From Hydrotalea sp. (GTDB taxonomy: Bacteria > Bacteroidota > Bacteroidia > Chitinophagales > Chitinophagaceae), in assembly GCA_022402565.1 (NCBI GenBank), contig JAKRSC010000011.1, positions 147,755-211,754 of the forward strand: 64,000 nt of DNA. Direction: 5' to 3'. This document shows, in pieces, positions 19,138 to 28,946 of the stretch. Numbering within the stretch: the stretch's first letter is position 1; the number at the start of each line of letters is the position of its first letter. The notes beneath the pieces were generated by a model, which saw nothing but the letters and a program-made list of their open reading frames with translations, was not told the DNA's origin and did no database searches. The position numbers and the translations under genes are program-made.

Positions 19138-22100
19138 TTATTTTTTTCCAATCTCTTTCATTAATTCTTTAACTGCAGCTTCAATTTGTGTATCCTTCTT
19201 ATTAATAAATGCCTCATAAGGAAGATCAACATCTAAATCGGGATATAATTGAAGGTTCTCAGTTGGTCTTCCTTCTTTCCCAACTGTTGCAATCATTGGA
19301 ATACCAAATACCAAAGTAGGGTCTATTTGTGTTTCCCACCAAACCGCAGTACCAGTTCCAGGAACAGGCTTGCCAACTAATTTTCCAATACCAATTTGCT
19401 TGTAAGCATAGGGGAAAATAAATGCATCACTGTAATTGCTCTCGCTCATTACTACAATACTTGGTTTAGTCCATTTATTCATAGGCTCACCACCACTTGC
19501 TTGAAAGCCATAGGGACGGAAAGTAAGGTATTCTTTACCATTCAAAAAGGTGACTAAGTCGTCGTGTAACCAGCCACCACCATTGAATCGTGTATCAACA
19601 ACTAATCCTAACTTTTCATTATTTCTTCCCATTACTTCTTCATAAACTGTTCTATAGCTTCCGTCATTCATACCTTGAACGTGTACATAGCCTAACTTTC
19701 CTCCGCTTAACTTATCAACCATATCACGCATAGTATTTACCCAGCGTTGATATAGTAAACCTTGCTCACTAGCTATTGGCTTAATACTTTCCTCATATCT
19801 TTCGTTGGTAGATGGATTCAATAAACTTAACAGCACATTCTTACCTGCTTTTCTATTCAATAAAGCAGCCCAATCTGCATTTTCTGTAATTTCCTCTCCA
19901 TCAATTTTTTCAAGAATATGCCCAGCGCGAATTTTGCTAACTGATACATCTACTGGTCCTCCATTAATAACCTCTGTAATTTTTAATCCCTTACTAATAC
20001 TGAACTCATCAAAGAAAAGTCCCAAAGAGGCAGTTTGGTCGCCAGCTGGATTTTGTGGGCTGTATCTACCACCAGTATGCGAAGCATTCAATTCACCCAA
20101 AATTTCAGAAAGCAACTCTTGGAAGTCGTGGTTGTTGTTAATATGTGGTAAGAATTTAGCATAGTTCTTACGATACATATCCCAATCTAAGCCATGTAAT
20201 TTTGGATCATAAAACTTTTTCTTCACCTGGCGCCATGCATGGTGCAGAATATATTCTCTCTCCCCAGCACTGTTTAATACCATTTCACTACGTATGCTAA
20301 TAGGGGTCATTCTTCCGGATTCAGGTTCAAGTTTCATAATGCCTCCGCCAGATTGTAATAAAATCCATTTGCCATCGGGAGAAAGTGAAATATTACTTCC
20401 TGATAGTTTAGTGATTACACGACTTTCACGTGTTCTTAAATCTAATTGCCATAACTCAACTGTTCTTTCGTTGCTAGCAGTATACCATAGCTTGTCGCCA
20501 GAAGGAGCCATTACATAACTACCAAGACTAAGCGAAGTAGGTGTCAATCTAATTTTACGCTGATCAATGTTTTCAACATCAGGCTTCCAGTTTGCTTTAG
20601 CAATAGAGTCTCTTGCTTTGCTTGCACTGTCCTTCTTTACCTTGTCTTCTCTTTCTTTCAGCAACGCATAATCTTCTTTACTAAGTCTAAAGCGATCATA
20701 AGTATCTTGGTCAAAGAACATCATATATATGTCAACTTCTCTAGAGCCTTGATATGCTAATGATTTTCTTCCCCATTTGTCGCTCACCCATAACATAGCT
20801 TTCCCATCAAGCGCCCATTGAAATCCGCCATCTTGGAAACCGCTTTTTGTTAAGTCATAACCTTCTGGAGTAGTACCATCAGCTTTATATAATACGCCTT
20901 CACTAGCACCATAACGACCCTTACCACTTCTTGCAACAATCCACTTGCTATCTGGACTCCAAGCATATTCTTGATCACCATCTCGGTAAGAAAAATTCTT
21001 TCCCGCACCTATAATTGTTACACTCGTTTTTTTCTCAAGGTTGTAAACTTTTAAAATATTTCTCTCTTCTAAATAAGCCATCATTTTTCCATCTGGAGAA
21101 ATCACAGGCTGAAACTCTTCTTTATCACTCACTAATACAGGCTCTTCTTTTAGCAAAGTACTTGCATAGAAATAGGGTTCTTCTTTTCTACTAATTGAAG
21201 TGCGGAAGATATCCCAGCTTTCACCTCTTTCGGCTGAGTAGTACAATGTGCGACCATCTTTACTGAAAGCCAAATCACGTTCTTGTTGTGGCGTATTAGT
21301 AATACGTTTTGTAATACCACCTTCAACTGATGTAACAAATACTTCACCTCTAAAAATAAAAGCCACTTCTTTTCCATTAGGAGATACTGCAACATCGCCA
21401 CCTGTAGCAGTTACAGGTACAATTGTTTCAGCATTTCGCTTTGCATCGCCCTGAACACTAATGTTTACTTTTTTTGGACTGCCATCATTTTTAACTAGAT
21501 ATACTTCACCATTCCAGCTGAAGCATAATGTATTGTCATTCGCTCTGCTAAGGTGTCTAACAGGATGGTCTTTGAACTGAGTAATTTGTTTTTCTGTTTT
21601 ACCATCCAATGACATTTTAAACAAGTTTTGAGCGCCTTTCTTTTCACTTAAATAATAAACAGATTGATCGTCAGTGCTAAATAGTGGATCTCTGTCTTCA
21701 CCTTCAAAGCTGCTAATGCGTTTGTACTGTTGATTGGTCATATCATAAGTCCAAATATCTCTTGCTACAGATGATGTTTGTCTTTTTCTCCATGCATCTT
21801 CTGTACCTTTTCTATCCTGATAAACCAGCATTTTCCCTTTGCTGTCGAAGCGAGCATGTTCCATTCCGGTCGCTGAAATTAACTGGCTGCGGCCACCACC
21901 AACAGGTACTTTATACAATTGTAAAAACAAACGCGGACTTGGAAAGCGAACGTTTGAGTGTACAGTATGTCGGCCACTTCCAAAAATAATATGCAGGTTG
22001 TCTGGCGTGAAATCGTATGGATAGTCGGGTGCAGAATTGTGTGTAATTCTTGTAGGTTCTCCGCCATTTGAAGACATTACAAATACATCGAAGTTTCCAT

Positions 22101-22353
22101 AGCGATCACTTGCAAAAGCAATTTTCTTTCCGTCTTTACTCCATACAGGCATAAAGTCATGTGCTTCATGCATGGTAAGTAACTGTGCTTGTCCACCTTC
22201 GGCACTCACTTTATATAAATCCCCTTTGTAGCTAAACACAATTTCCTTGCCATCGGGGGAAATAGCAGGGTAGCGCATCCACAGCGCAGGTTCTTGCGCT
22301 ATCAAACTGATGCTACTAATCAAGGCAGATAAAAAGAGCCAATATTGTTTCAT
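19138..22353 (-). CDS. tricorn-like secreted serine protease
   Basis: Homologue of the tricorn protease, 1071 residues. An N-terminal signal peptide (MKQYWLFLSALISSI... ending LIAQ) is followed by two beta-propeller blocks of WD40-like PD40 repeats (about 25-700; repeated SPDGK motifs), a helical C1 domain, a PDZ domain (about 790-880) and the C2/S41 protease core. Ser975 in NYSDAF matches the tricorn nucleophile. Tricorn breaks down oligopeptides; the signal peptide predicts a periplasmic or outer role in peptide use. A second ATG two codons upstream (22359) is possible; the one at 22353 gives the cleaner signal peptide. Divergent from the M23-like gene. Confidence 0.9.
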   Translation of the reverse strand: MKQYWLFLSALISSISLIAQEPALWMRYPAISPDGKEIVFSYKGDLYKVSAEGGQAQLLTMHEAHDFMPVWSKDGKKIAFASDRYGNFDVFVMSSNGGEPTRITHNSAPDYPYDFTPDNLHIIFGSGRHTVHSNVRFPSPRLFLQLYKVPVGGGRSQLISATGMEHARFDSKGKMLVYQDRKGTEDAWRKRQTSSVARDIWTYDMTNQQYKRISSFEGEDRDPLFSTDDQSVYYLSEKKGAQNLFKMSLDGKTEKQITQFKDHPVRHLSRANDNTLCFSWNGEVYLVKNDGSPKKVNISVQGDAKRNAETIVPVTATGGDVAVSPNGKEVAFIFRGEVFVTSVEGGITKRITNTPQQERDLAFSKDGRTLYYSAERGESWDIFRTSISRKEEPYFYASTLLKEEPVLVSDKEEFQPVISPDGKMMAYLEERNILKVYNLEKKTSVTIIGAGKNFSYRDGDQEYAWSPDSKWIVARSGKGRYGASEGVLYKADGTTPEGYDLTKSGFQDGGFQWALDGKAMLWVSDKWGRKSLAYQGSREVDIYMMFFDQDTYDRFRLSKEDYALLKEREDKVKKDSASKARDSIAKANWKPDVENIDQRKIRLTPTSLSLGSYVMAPSGDKLWYTASNERTVELWQLDLRTRESRVITKLSGSNISLSPDGKWILLQSGGGIMKLEPESGRMTPISIRSEMVLNSAGEREYILHHAWRQVKKKFYDPKLHGLDWDMYRKNYAKFLPHINNNHDFQELLSEILGELNASHTGGRYSPQNPAGDQTASLGLFFDEFSISKGLKITEVINGGPVDVSVSKIRAGHILEKIDGEEITENADWAALLNRKAGKNVLLSLLNPSTNERYEESIKPIASEQGLLYQRWVNTMRDMVDKLSGGKLGYVHVQGMNDGSYRTVYEEVMGRNNEKLGLVVDTRFNGGGWLHDDLVTFLNGKEYLTFRPYGFQASGGEPMNKWTKPSIVVMSESNYSDAFIFPYAYKQIGIGKLVGKPVPGTGTAVWWETQIDPTLVFGIPMIATVGKEGRPTENLQLYPDLDVDLPYEAFINKKDTQIEAAVKELMKEIGKK

Positions 22354-22395
22354 ATACATGTAGTTTTGAGCCTTCTAAAATAAGTCATTGCAACT

Positions 22396-23091
22396 ATGAT
22401 GCATGTAAAATTTGAAGAATGGTTGAGGAGTGGGGCTGAAGAAGTATTCCCAATTATGCATCTGAACCAAACTGAGACTTGGTTAGCCCTCGATTTGTCG
22501 GTAGAAAATCAAGAGTTACAAGGTGAAAGGATAACAGATACAATAAGTATGGGGGCTTATATTCAAACAAAAATGCAGGAAGCAGGAGCCAAGTATGGGG
22601 TAGGAGGATATAATGAGCATAGAGCCTTGTATGCAAGAAGTGAGGTTTTTTCAGGGGAAGAACCACGAAGGATTCATTTAGGAATTGATATTTGGGGCGA
22701 AGTTGGTACTCCAGTTTTTGCACCTCTTCCTGGGAGAGTTCACAGTTTTGCCATGAACAATGCTTTTGGAGATTATGGCGCCACTATTATTCTAGAACAT
22801 AATCTAGAAGGCAGTATTTTTTACACTTTATATGGTCATTTATCTGCTCGAGATTTAGAGGGCTTGTACAATGGGAAGCCTATTGCAAAAGGCGAAGAGT
22901 TTGCACATTTGGGCGAACCTCATGAAAACGGTCATTGGCCTCCACATCTCCATTTTCAATGTATGTTGAGCATGCAAGGTAAACAGGGCGACTATCCAGG
23001 TGTTTGTTCAATATCAGAAAGAAATGCTTATTTGGATAATTGTCCTAATCCAGCCCCATTAATCACTTGGTTAAAAAATCGCCAAAACTGA
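22396..23091 (+). CDS. M23-like metallopeptidase without signal peptide
   Basis: A 231-residue protein with a LytM/M23 zinc-peptidase fold: H94 and D98 in HLGIDIWG, H148 in LYGHLS, and H184/H186 in PPHLHFQ give the expected metal ligands. M23 enzymes usually cut peptidoglycan cross-bridges outside the cytoplasm, but this protein starts with polar sequence and has no signal peptide or membrane helix. Similar M23 modules occur fused to kinases and class III aminotransferases in other bacteria, so a cytosolic role on a small peptide or metabolite is possible (inference). Only about 40 bp separate it from the divergent tricorn-like gene. Confidence 0.8.
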   Translation: MMHVKFEEWLRSGAEEVFPIMHLNQTETWLALDLSVENQELQGERITDTISMGAYIQTKMQEAGAKYGVGGYNEHRALYARSEVFSGEEPRRIHLGIDIWGEVGTPVFAPLPGRVHSFAMNNAFGDYGATIILEHNLEGSIFYTLYGHLSARDLEGLYNGKPIAKGEEFAHLGEPHENGHWPPHLHFQCMLSMQGKQGDYPGVCSISERNAYLDNCPNPAPLITWLKNRQN

Positions 23092-23151
23092 TACCCTAAG
23101 CGTTGGCTGTTCCAATTTTGCACCTTATTTTCGGGCCTCAAAATTTCAACT

Positions 23152-23337
23152 ATGGCACAGGAATTTCATTCTGAAGAAAGAGGCAGTCAGTGGTGGTTAC
23201 CAGCATTTTTTGCATTTGTAATAGTTGCATCACTTGCGCTACTTGTACGTGGTTGTCATGGTCCTTTCGAACCAAAAGGTGCACACCATGGTGGCGGTCA
23301 CGCTACAGAAGAGCATAGCTCAGGCGAAAAGCACTAA
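23152..23337 (+). CDS. small one-helix membrane protein with His-rich tail
   Basis: 61 residues: a polar acidic N-terminus, one membrane helix (about 15-33), a Cys just after it (RGCHGPF) and a hydrophilic tail rich in His and Gly (HHGGGHATEEH). No family recognised. The start ATGGCACAG is the only sensible one in frame. The gene ends 3 nt from the converging thioredoxin-fold gene. The tail could bind metal ions (inference). It could be a real small gene because the composition and helix are coherent, but conservation was not tested. Confidence 0.6.
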   Translation: MAQEFHSEERGSQWWLPAFFAFVIVASLALLVRGCHGPFEPKGAHHGGGHATEEHSSGEKH

Positions 23338-23340
23338 TAT

Positions 23341-23928
23341 TTAAGCCTTCAATAATTCTAATAATTCTTGTTGCGCCGAATTGGTGCGGTCTTTTGCGTA
23401 CCATCCGTGCAATTTTTCCTTCAGTAATTCCATATCGGTAGCATTAGAAGTAAGCTCATTGATTAATTCTTGAGCCGCAATTGGTCTTGGCCCCCAATGC
23501 CAAATTACTTCTGAATTTGCGTTTAATGCAATGAGCTTAGGGATGCTTCTACTTTTACCATTTGTTAAGAACTGATCCATTAACCAAAGATTTTCATCGC
23601 GCAGCACTAAGGTTAGCTGAATATTTTTGTTTAGTTCAGCCATTTTATGAATTAGTGGCACTAATTGAGCAGCATCTCCACACCATCCTTCAGTAATGAC
23701 AATCCAGTTTTGTGGTTCTTGAATTTCTTGAATAGCATGATTTAATTGTTCTTGGATGATAGCTTGTTTTTCAACTCTATTCATTCTTGCTACATTCAAA
23801 CGGGTGTATTCTGTTAAGTCTGCACGTTGTTCTTGTCCAGTTACTTTTCCTTCTTTTAATAAATCGTCTATTAAAGTACGATAGTTCGCATACGTTAGAG
23901 GACGAGTTATTTGCTTGAGATCAATCAT
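23341..23928 (-). CDS. thioredoxin-fold family protein (single-Cys WCGDA motif)
   Basis: 195 residues with a thioredoxin-like core: strand WIVITEGWCGDAAQLVPLI holds an active-site-like WCGDA with only one Cys, followed by a cis-Pro region (SRSIPKLIAL). This resembles the thioredoxin family proteins of Firmicutes and Bacteroidota with one catalytic Cys, suggesting thiol transfer or peroxide-related chemistry rather than classic dithiol exchange. It starts 7 nt after the aldo/keto reductase gene on the same strand, so the two are probably co-transcribed. Cytoplasmic. Confidence 0.8.
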   Translation of the reverse strand: MIDLKQITRPLTYANYRTLIDDLLKEGKVTGQEQRADLTEYTRLNVARMNRVEKQAIIQEQLNHAIQEIQEPQNWIVITEGWCGDAAQLVPLIHKMAELNKNIQLTLVLRDENLWLMDQFLTNGKSRSIPKLIALNANSEVIWHWGPRPIAAQELINELTSNATDMELLKEKLHGWYAKDRTNSAQQELLELLKA

Positions 23929-23935
23929 AGTCTAT

Positions 23936-24958
23936 TTATTTACGATGAGCAATTCTATCATAAAATCCACCATAAGTCACAGCTCTTACACCCGCCTCTT
24001 TGAAGAATTCGCCAGGGAAGCCCAAATCAATCGCACTCACTTCGTCTAATCTTTTTAATTGTGAGGCATCGAGTTGAACTTGCAAACAAGCTAAGTTTTG
24101 TTCAAGCTGACTCAATTTGGTGGCTCCAACAATGGGAATACTTGAAAAGCCTTGTTGGCGAGTCCACTGAAGTGCCACATGAGCAGGTTCAACTCCTAAT
24201 TCTTCTGCAATTGCTATGACTTCACGAGTTATTTTCTCTGCTCTTTCATTAAGGCGTTTACTTCCTTCTGGTAATCTTCCTTTTTCTCCCTTCAAATATT
24301 TACCTGTTAGTGCGCCACCTGCTAAAGGTGCCCATGGTGTAACTGTCATGCCAAAGTGTTTAGCCATTGGAATTAAATCTCTCTCAGGTGTGCGTTGCAA
24401 AAGAGAATATTCAACTTGTAAAGCAATAAAACTACTCCAACCCATTAAGGTGGCAAGTGTGTTACCTGCGCTAATTTGCCAAGCTGGGGTATCGCTGATG
24501 GCAATATAATTCACTTTGCCTTGCTTCACTAGGTCATCTAATCCACGTAACACTTCATCCATTGGTGTGAGGTCATCCCAGATATGTAAATACAATACAT
24601 CAATGAAATCAGTTTGCAACCTTTTCAAACTGGCTTCCACACTTCTCATCATATTTTTTCTATTGTTGCCCGAAGCATTGGGGTTAGATGTATTATCGTG
24701 CAAAGTGTATTTAGTTGCCAAAACAAAATAATCGCGATCATGCAATTGCATGTATTTCCCGATAATGGCTTCACTGCTTCCATCTGTATATCGGTTGGCT
24801 GTATCAATAAAATTTCCTCCAGCATTTGCAAAAGCGTCTAAAATTTCGAAGGAGGTTGTTTCATCTGCACCCCATCCCCATTCTTGTCCAAAACCCATGG
24901 TTCCTAAGCAAAGCGGAGAAACCTTTAATCCACTTCTTCCTAAAAGTTGGTATTGCAT
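23936..24958 (-). CDS. aldo/keto reductase
   Basis: NADPH-dependent oxidoreductase of the aldo/keto reductase superfamily, 340 residues from the ATG at 24958. The family opens with LGRSGLKVSPLCLGTMGFG; the catalytic tetrad is visible as Asp and Tyr in DTANRYTDGSS, Lys in LATKYT and His in LYLHIWDD; the cofactor-binding SIPIVGATK follows near the C-terminus. An upstream in-frame ATG (25009) would add 17 residues unlike the family, so I prefer the internal start. Physiological substrate unknown; partner gene is the thioredoxin-fold protein downstream. Confidence 0.92.
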   Translation of the reverse strand: MQYQLLGRSGLKVSPLCLGTMGFGQEWGWGADETTSFEILDAFANAGGNFIDTANRYTDGSSEAIIGKYMQLHDRDYFVLATKYTLHDNTSNPNASGNNRKNMMRSVEASLKRLQTDFIDVLYLHIWDDLTPMDEVLRGLDDLVKQGKVNYIAISDTPAWQISAGNTLATLMGWSSFIALQVEYSLLQRTPERDLIPMAKHFGMTVTPWAPLAGGALTGKYLKGEKGRLPEGSKRLNERAEKITREVIAIAEELGVEPAHVALQWTRQQGFSSIPIVGATKLSQLEQNLACLQVQLDASQLKRLDEVSAIDLGFPGEFFKEAGVRAVTYGGFYDRIAHRK

Positions 24959-25062
24959 ATCCTTATTTTTTGCAAAGTTCCCTCGATTGACTGAACAATC
25001 AATCTTCATACAGATGTTTTTCGCATTTCAACACTTGCAGCATTTTCAGTTACCTTTACGCC

Positions 25063-26100
25063 ATGGACGATGCATCGTTTTCTTATTCAAAAAAAATGAA
25101 TGTTGCTGCAGACAAAGAGTTTGAAAATCAAATTCGTCCTGCCGCTATTGATGATTTTGCAGGCCAGCCTCAACTCATTGAGAACTTGTTAATATTCATT
25201 AAAGCTGCTCGATTGCGTGGAGAAGCATTGGATCATATATTGTTTCATGGTCCGCCAGGTTTGGGCAAGACCACTTTATCGCGCATTATTGCACATGAAC
25301 TAGGTGTAAACATTCGTGAAACTTCAGGTCCAGTAATTGAAAAGCCGGGTGACCTTGCTGGTTTGCTTACTAATTTGGAGCCAAACGATGTGTTGTTTAT
25401 CGATGAAATACATAGACTTAGCACAGTAGTAGAAGAATATTTGTACGCTGCTATGGAGGATTTTCGAATTGATATTTTGATTGATAGCGGCCCAAATGCA
25501 AGAACTGTTCAAATTAACCTGAATCCTTTTACTTTGGTTGGTGCTACCACAAGAAGCGGCTTGCTTACTGCTCCCTTGCTTTCCAGATTTGGAATTAAGT
25601 CGAGGTTAGAATATTACCCCGCTTCCACTTTACAAAAAATTGTACAACGAAGCGCAGCCATATTAAACACAGCTATCACAGCCGATGCATCTTTTGAAAT
25701 TGCTAGAAGAAGTAGAGGTACGCCTCGTATTGCAAACGGTTTGTTGCGTCGTGTGCGCGACTTTGCTCAGGTGCTTAATGATGGAGCCATTGATTTAGGG
25801 ATTACACAACATGCGTTAAAAGCATTACAAGTAGATGAGCATGGATTAGACGAGATGGATAATAGAATTCTATCTACCATTATTGAAAAGTTTAAAGGTG
25901 GGCCAGTGGGAATTACCACCATTGCTACTGCTGTAGGTGAGGAATCGGGCACTTTGGAGGAAGTATATGAGCCTTTTTTGATTCAAGAAGGTTTTTTACA
26001 GCGAACTCCACGAGGAAGGGAAGTTACTGCAAAAGCGTACGAGCATCTTCAAAAAGAACCACCTTCTCATTTAGGTAATCAGCCTACTTTGTTTACATAG
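25063..26100 (+). CDS. ruvB: Holliday junction branch-migration helicase RuvB
   Basis: AAA+ motor that, with RuvA, drives branch migration of Holliday junctions. Walker [10 protein letters not shown], Walker B DEIHRL, sensor motif [18 protein letters not shown] and the C-terminal winged helix ([13 protein letters not shown]) are all present. 345 residues from the ATG at 25063; a second possible start is the Met of [12 protein letters not shown] eleven residues later. TACCTTTA just upstream is a near -7 box. No ruvA or ruvC in this window, as is common in Bacteroidota. Confidence 0.97.
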   Translation: MDDASFSYSKKMNVAADKEFENQIRPAAIDDFAGQPQLIENLLIFIKAARLRGEALDHILFHGPPGLGKTTLSRIIAHELGVNIRETSGPVIEKPGDLAGLLTNLEPNDVLFIDEIHRLSTVVEEYLYAAMEDFRIDILIDSGPNARTVQINLNPFTLVGATTRSGLLTAPLLSRFGIKSRLEYYPASTLQKIVQRSAAILNTAITADASFEIARRSRGTPRIANGLLRRVRDFAQVLNDGAIDLGITQHALKALQVDEHGLDEMDNRILSTIIEKFKGGPVGITTIATAVGEESGTLEEVYEPFLIQEGFLQRTPRGREVTAKAYEHLQKEPPSHLGNQPTLFT

Positions 26101-26173
26101 GAAAAGTATCCTGTTGATATTCAACGATTTGTTAAAATTAGCCTGTTGGTATACTCAACCAAATACTGCTTGG

Positions 26174-26205
26174 TTTGTATAATAGATGTACTTACATTAA
26201 TTTTG
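26174..26205 (+). promoter_or_regulatory. predicted promoter of the AraC-family gene
   Basis: TTTG (26174-26177), 20-nt spacer, TAATTTTG (26198-26205). The ATG is at 26213, so the mRNA would have almost no leader. Confidence 0.72.
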
Positions 26206-26212
26206 CAACCTC

Positions 26213-27133
26213 ATGCAGCAAATGCTCGACATATTAAAAGTGGCCCACAGGGGTGGTATTGAACCCAGTATGGACTTATTGGTCCAGAAGGAACAAGACA
26301 TCCCAGGATCAATTGCCTATCAAATTAGCCGTTATTATGCCCAACATCCTTGGGTGGCAGAAGATACGGGCATGTTGGTCTATCACTACAACGAGAAAAG
26401 GCCGCAGGAGAATTACCTAGAATTAAGGTTCTGTGCCACGGGCAATAAATATTGTTACGATAGAAGCTGTAGTTTTTGTGAAAAGCAACCCACCAATTGT
26501 AATGGTCAGCAAATAACGGTTGATGTGATGACTTTTCATTTCAGCGCAACTTTTTTACATCAGTTTACACATAATGTAAAGGTGAGTAATAGAAAGGATG
26601 AAGTTTTGGCGTTTAAACATCCTGCTGCTTTTACGAAGATTTTTCCTGTATGTAACAAGAAGAGAAATATCCTCGATAGTTTATTGAACCACAGCTATAG
26701 TGGTGCTATGGAAAACATATTTGTGAACGCAAAAATTCACGAACTGTTACTCTATAGCTTAGAATGTTTGGTAGATGATAAAACGGAAGGTTTTAGCTGT
26801 AAGTTTTTGGAAGATGAAAGAAGTCGTGAGGGTATCTATCAGGCAAGAGACATTTTATTGCAACATATTGGTGATCCAATTACGATCAAAGAATTGAGTC
26901 GCAAAGTGGCAATGAACGAGTGTTATCTCAAGAAAGGATTTAAAGAAATTTTTGGCACCACTATTTTCGACTTTTTTCAGCAACAACGTATGGAGCATGC
27001 TAAATACTTGTTGTATGAAAAAGGTTTGAGTGTAACGGATGTGAGTGCTTTATTAGGTTACTCTTCTATTTCACACTTTTCTGCTGCCTTCAAAAAGCAC
27101 ACCGGATTAAAGCCTTGTGAGTTGTTGAACTAA
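26213..27133 (+). CDS. AraC-family transcription regulator with five-Cys cluster
   Basis: 306 residues. The C-terminal 100 residues are an AraC/XylS double helix-turn-helix (ITIKELSRKVAMNECYLKKG, later SVTDVSALLGYSSISHFSAAF and HTGLKP), close to the PchR subgroup that controls siderophore and stress genes. The N-terminal domain carries five Cys within 23 residues (C74, C81, C86, C89, C96), suggesting metal or redox sensing (inference). It has its own promoter. The neighbour downstream, an amidohydrolase, is a possible target but starts after 51 nt without a clear operator. Confidence 0.85.
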   Translation: MQQMLDILKVAHRGGIEPSMDLLVQKEQDIPGSIAYQISRYYAQHPWVAEDTGMLVYHYNEKRPQENYLELRFCATGNKYCYDRSCSFCEKQPTNCNGQQITVDVMTFHFSATFLHQFTHNVKVSNRKDEVLAFKHPAAFTKIFPVCNKKRNILDSLLNHSYSGAMENIFVNAKIHELLLYSLECLVDDKTEGFSCKFLEDERSREGIYQARDILLQHIGDPITIKELSRKVAMNECYLKKGFKEIFGTTIFDFFQQQRMEHAKYLLYEKGLSVTDVSALLGYSSISHFSAAFKKHTGLKPCELLN

Positions 27134-27184
27134 TTCAGAGGTGTCTTTATAGGTATCACAATTATCTTCGTAAAAAATTAATCT

Positions 27185-28843
27185 ATGCGATTTAGCCTGC
27201 TTATGCTTGCAGCACTAGTTTTTATGAGTGCTTGCTCCAATCGTTCTGTTGATTTAATTGTACATCATGGTAAAATTTATGCGGTTGATTCGCAGTTTGC
27301 AGTCTATGATGCTATGGCAATTAAAGATGGTAAAATTGTAGAGTTGGGAACAAACGATGACATCTTAAAAAAGTACAGTTCTAAGGAGGAAATAGATTTA
27401 GAGGGTGCAGCTGCATACCCAGGTTTTATTGATGGACATGCCCACTTTGTTGGTTATGGAAGGGGGTTGTTTCAGGTAGATTTGTTTGGTGTGCCTAGTT
27501 GGGAAGAAGCAGTGGCTCGTGTACAAAAATTTGCAGAAGAACATCCTGATGAGCCATGGATTGTTGGTCGAGGCTGGGATCAGAATTTGTGGGCAGGTCG
27601 TCAGTTTCCAACAAACGAATTATTGAATAAAGCTGTGCCTGATCGACCTGTATTGTTAACAAGGGTTGACGGTCACGCTGCAATTGCAAACGATCGTGCT
27701 CTTGCACTAGCAAATATTCAAGCTGGGCAAACATTAGTGGGGGGCGATATTATGGTTGAAAGAGGAAAGCTGTCTGGTGTTCTTATTGATAACGCTGTTG
27801 ATTTGGTAACTAACGTTATGCCTAAGCCTTCTTCGAGTGACTATGAGAAATGGTTAATAGCTGCGCAAGAGAAATGTTTTGAACAAGGATTGACTACTAT
27901 CACAGATTGCGGTTTGATGTATAATGATGTAGATGAAATTCATCGCTTACAAGAAGCCCAACAATTGAATATGCGTTTATATGTTATGTTGAGTGATGAC
28001 ACCGCCAATTACAGCCGCTATCTAAAGAAGGGTCCCTTCAAGACAGATCGTTTGTTCGTAAAAGGAATTAAAGTATATGCAGATGGTGCTTTGGGTAGTC
28101 GTGGTGCTTGCCTGTTAAAACATTACGCTGATCGTCCAGGTTGGATTGGATTTCTACTAAAAGAGAAATCATATTTTGATTCTCTGGCTTCTGTTCTTAT
28201 TAAGACCGATTTTCAAATGTGTACGCATGCAATAGGTGACAGTGCAAATAGGGAAGTGTTGAATATTTATGCAAAGTATCTGCAAGGAAAAAATGATAAA
28301 AGATGGCGCATTGAACACGCGCAGGTTGTGGAGCCTTCTGATGTAAAAAAGTTTGGTGATTTTAATATTATTCCATCTGTTCAACCAACACACGCTACAA
28401 GTGATATGTACTGGGCTCCTGATAGATTAGGCATGCCTAGGGTGCAATCGGCATATGCTTATCAAAAATTATTAGAACAAAATGGCTGGTTGAATTTAGG
28501 AACAGATTTCCCTGTGGAAGATATTTCTCCATTTAAAACATTCTATGCTGCGGTTGTAAGAAAAGATGCAAAAGGATGGCCTGAAAAGGGATTTCAAATG
28601 GAGAATGCTATGTCAAGAGAAAACACTTTACGAGGTATGACTATTTGGGCGGCTAAGGCAAACTTTATGGAGAAGGAAATAGGCAGTTTGGAAAATGGCA
28701 AGTGGGCCGACTTTATTGTATTGGATAAAGATATTATGGCTGTTTCTGAAACAGAGTTATTATCAACTAAAGTTACACGCACATTTAGTGCTGGTAAACT
28801 TGTATACAATGGCGTAAAAAATAATGTTAAAGTAAGTCGCTAA
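27185..28843 (+). CDS. amidohydrolase family lipoprotein (YtcJ-like)
   Basis: 552 residues. The N-terminus is a lipoprotein signal (hydrophobic stretch, lipobox FMSAC with Cys17), so the enzyme is likely anchored in a membrane outside the cytoplasm. The rest is an amidohydrolase family 3 protein: GFIDGHAHF (first metal motif, about residues 81-89), IEHAQVV, and LGTDFPVED near the C-terminus, plus the composite beta-sandwich domain at both ends. Related enzymes hydrolyse N-acyl or imide compounds; the true substrate cannot be read from the sequence. Confidence 0.88.
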   Translation: MRFSLLMLAALVFMSACSNRSVDLIVHHGKIYAVDSQFAVYDAMAIKDGKIVELGTNDDILKKYSSKEEIDLEGAAAYPGFIDGHAHFVGYGRGLFQVDLFGVPSWEEAVARVQKFAEEHPDEPWIVGRGWDQNLWAGRQFPTNELLNKAVPDRPVLLTRVDGHAAIANDRALALANIQAGQTLVGGDIMVERGKLSGVLIDNAVDLVTNVMPKPSSSDYEKWLIAAQEKCFEQGLTTITDCGLMYNDVDEIHRLQEAQQLNMRLYVMLSDDTANYSRYLKKGPFKTDRLFVKGIKVYADGALGSRGACLLKHYADRPGWIGFLLKEKSYFDSLASVLIKTDFQMCTHAIGDSANREVLNIYAKYLQGKNDKRWRIEHAQVVEPSDVKKFGDFNIIPSVQPTHATSDMYWAPDRLGMPRVQSAYAYQKLLEQNGWLNLGTDFPVEDISPFKTFYAAVVRKDAKGWPEKGFQMENAMSRENTLRGMTIWAAKANFMEKEIGSLENGKWADFIVLDKDIMAVSETELLSTKVTRTFSAGKLVYNGVKNNVKVSR

Positions 28844-28946
28844 CTTTTTGGAGAAATCATGAATGGGTATGAGTGTAGAATTTTGAATTACTCATTCATT
28901 TTCAGATACTTACACTGGGCCGTTTTTATTTCGGCATCATATATTG

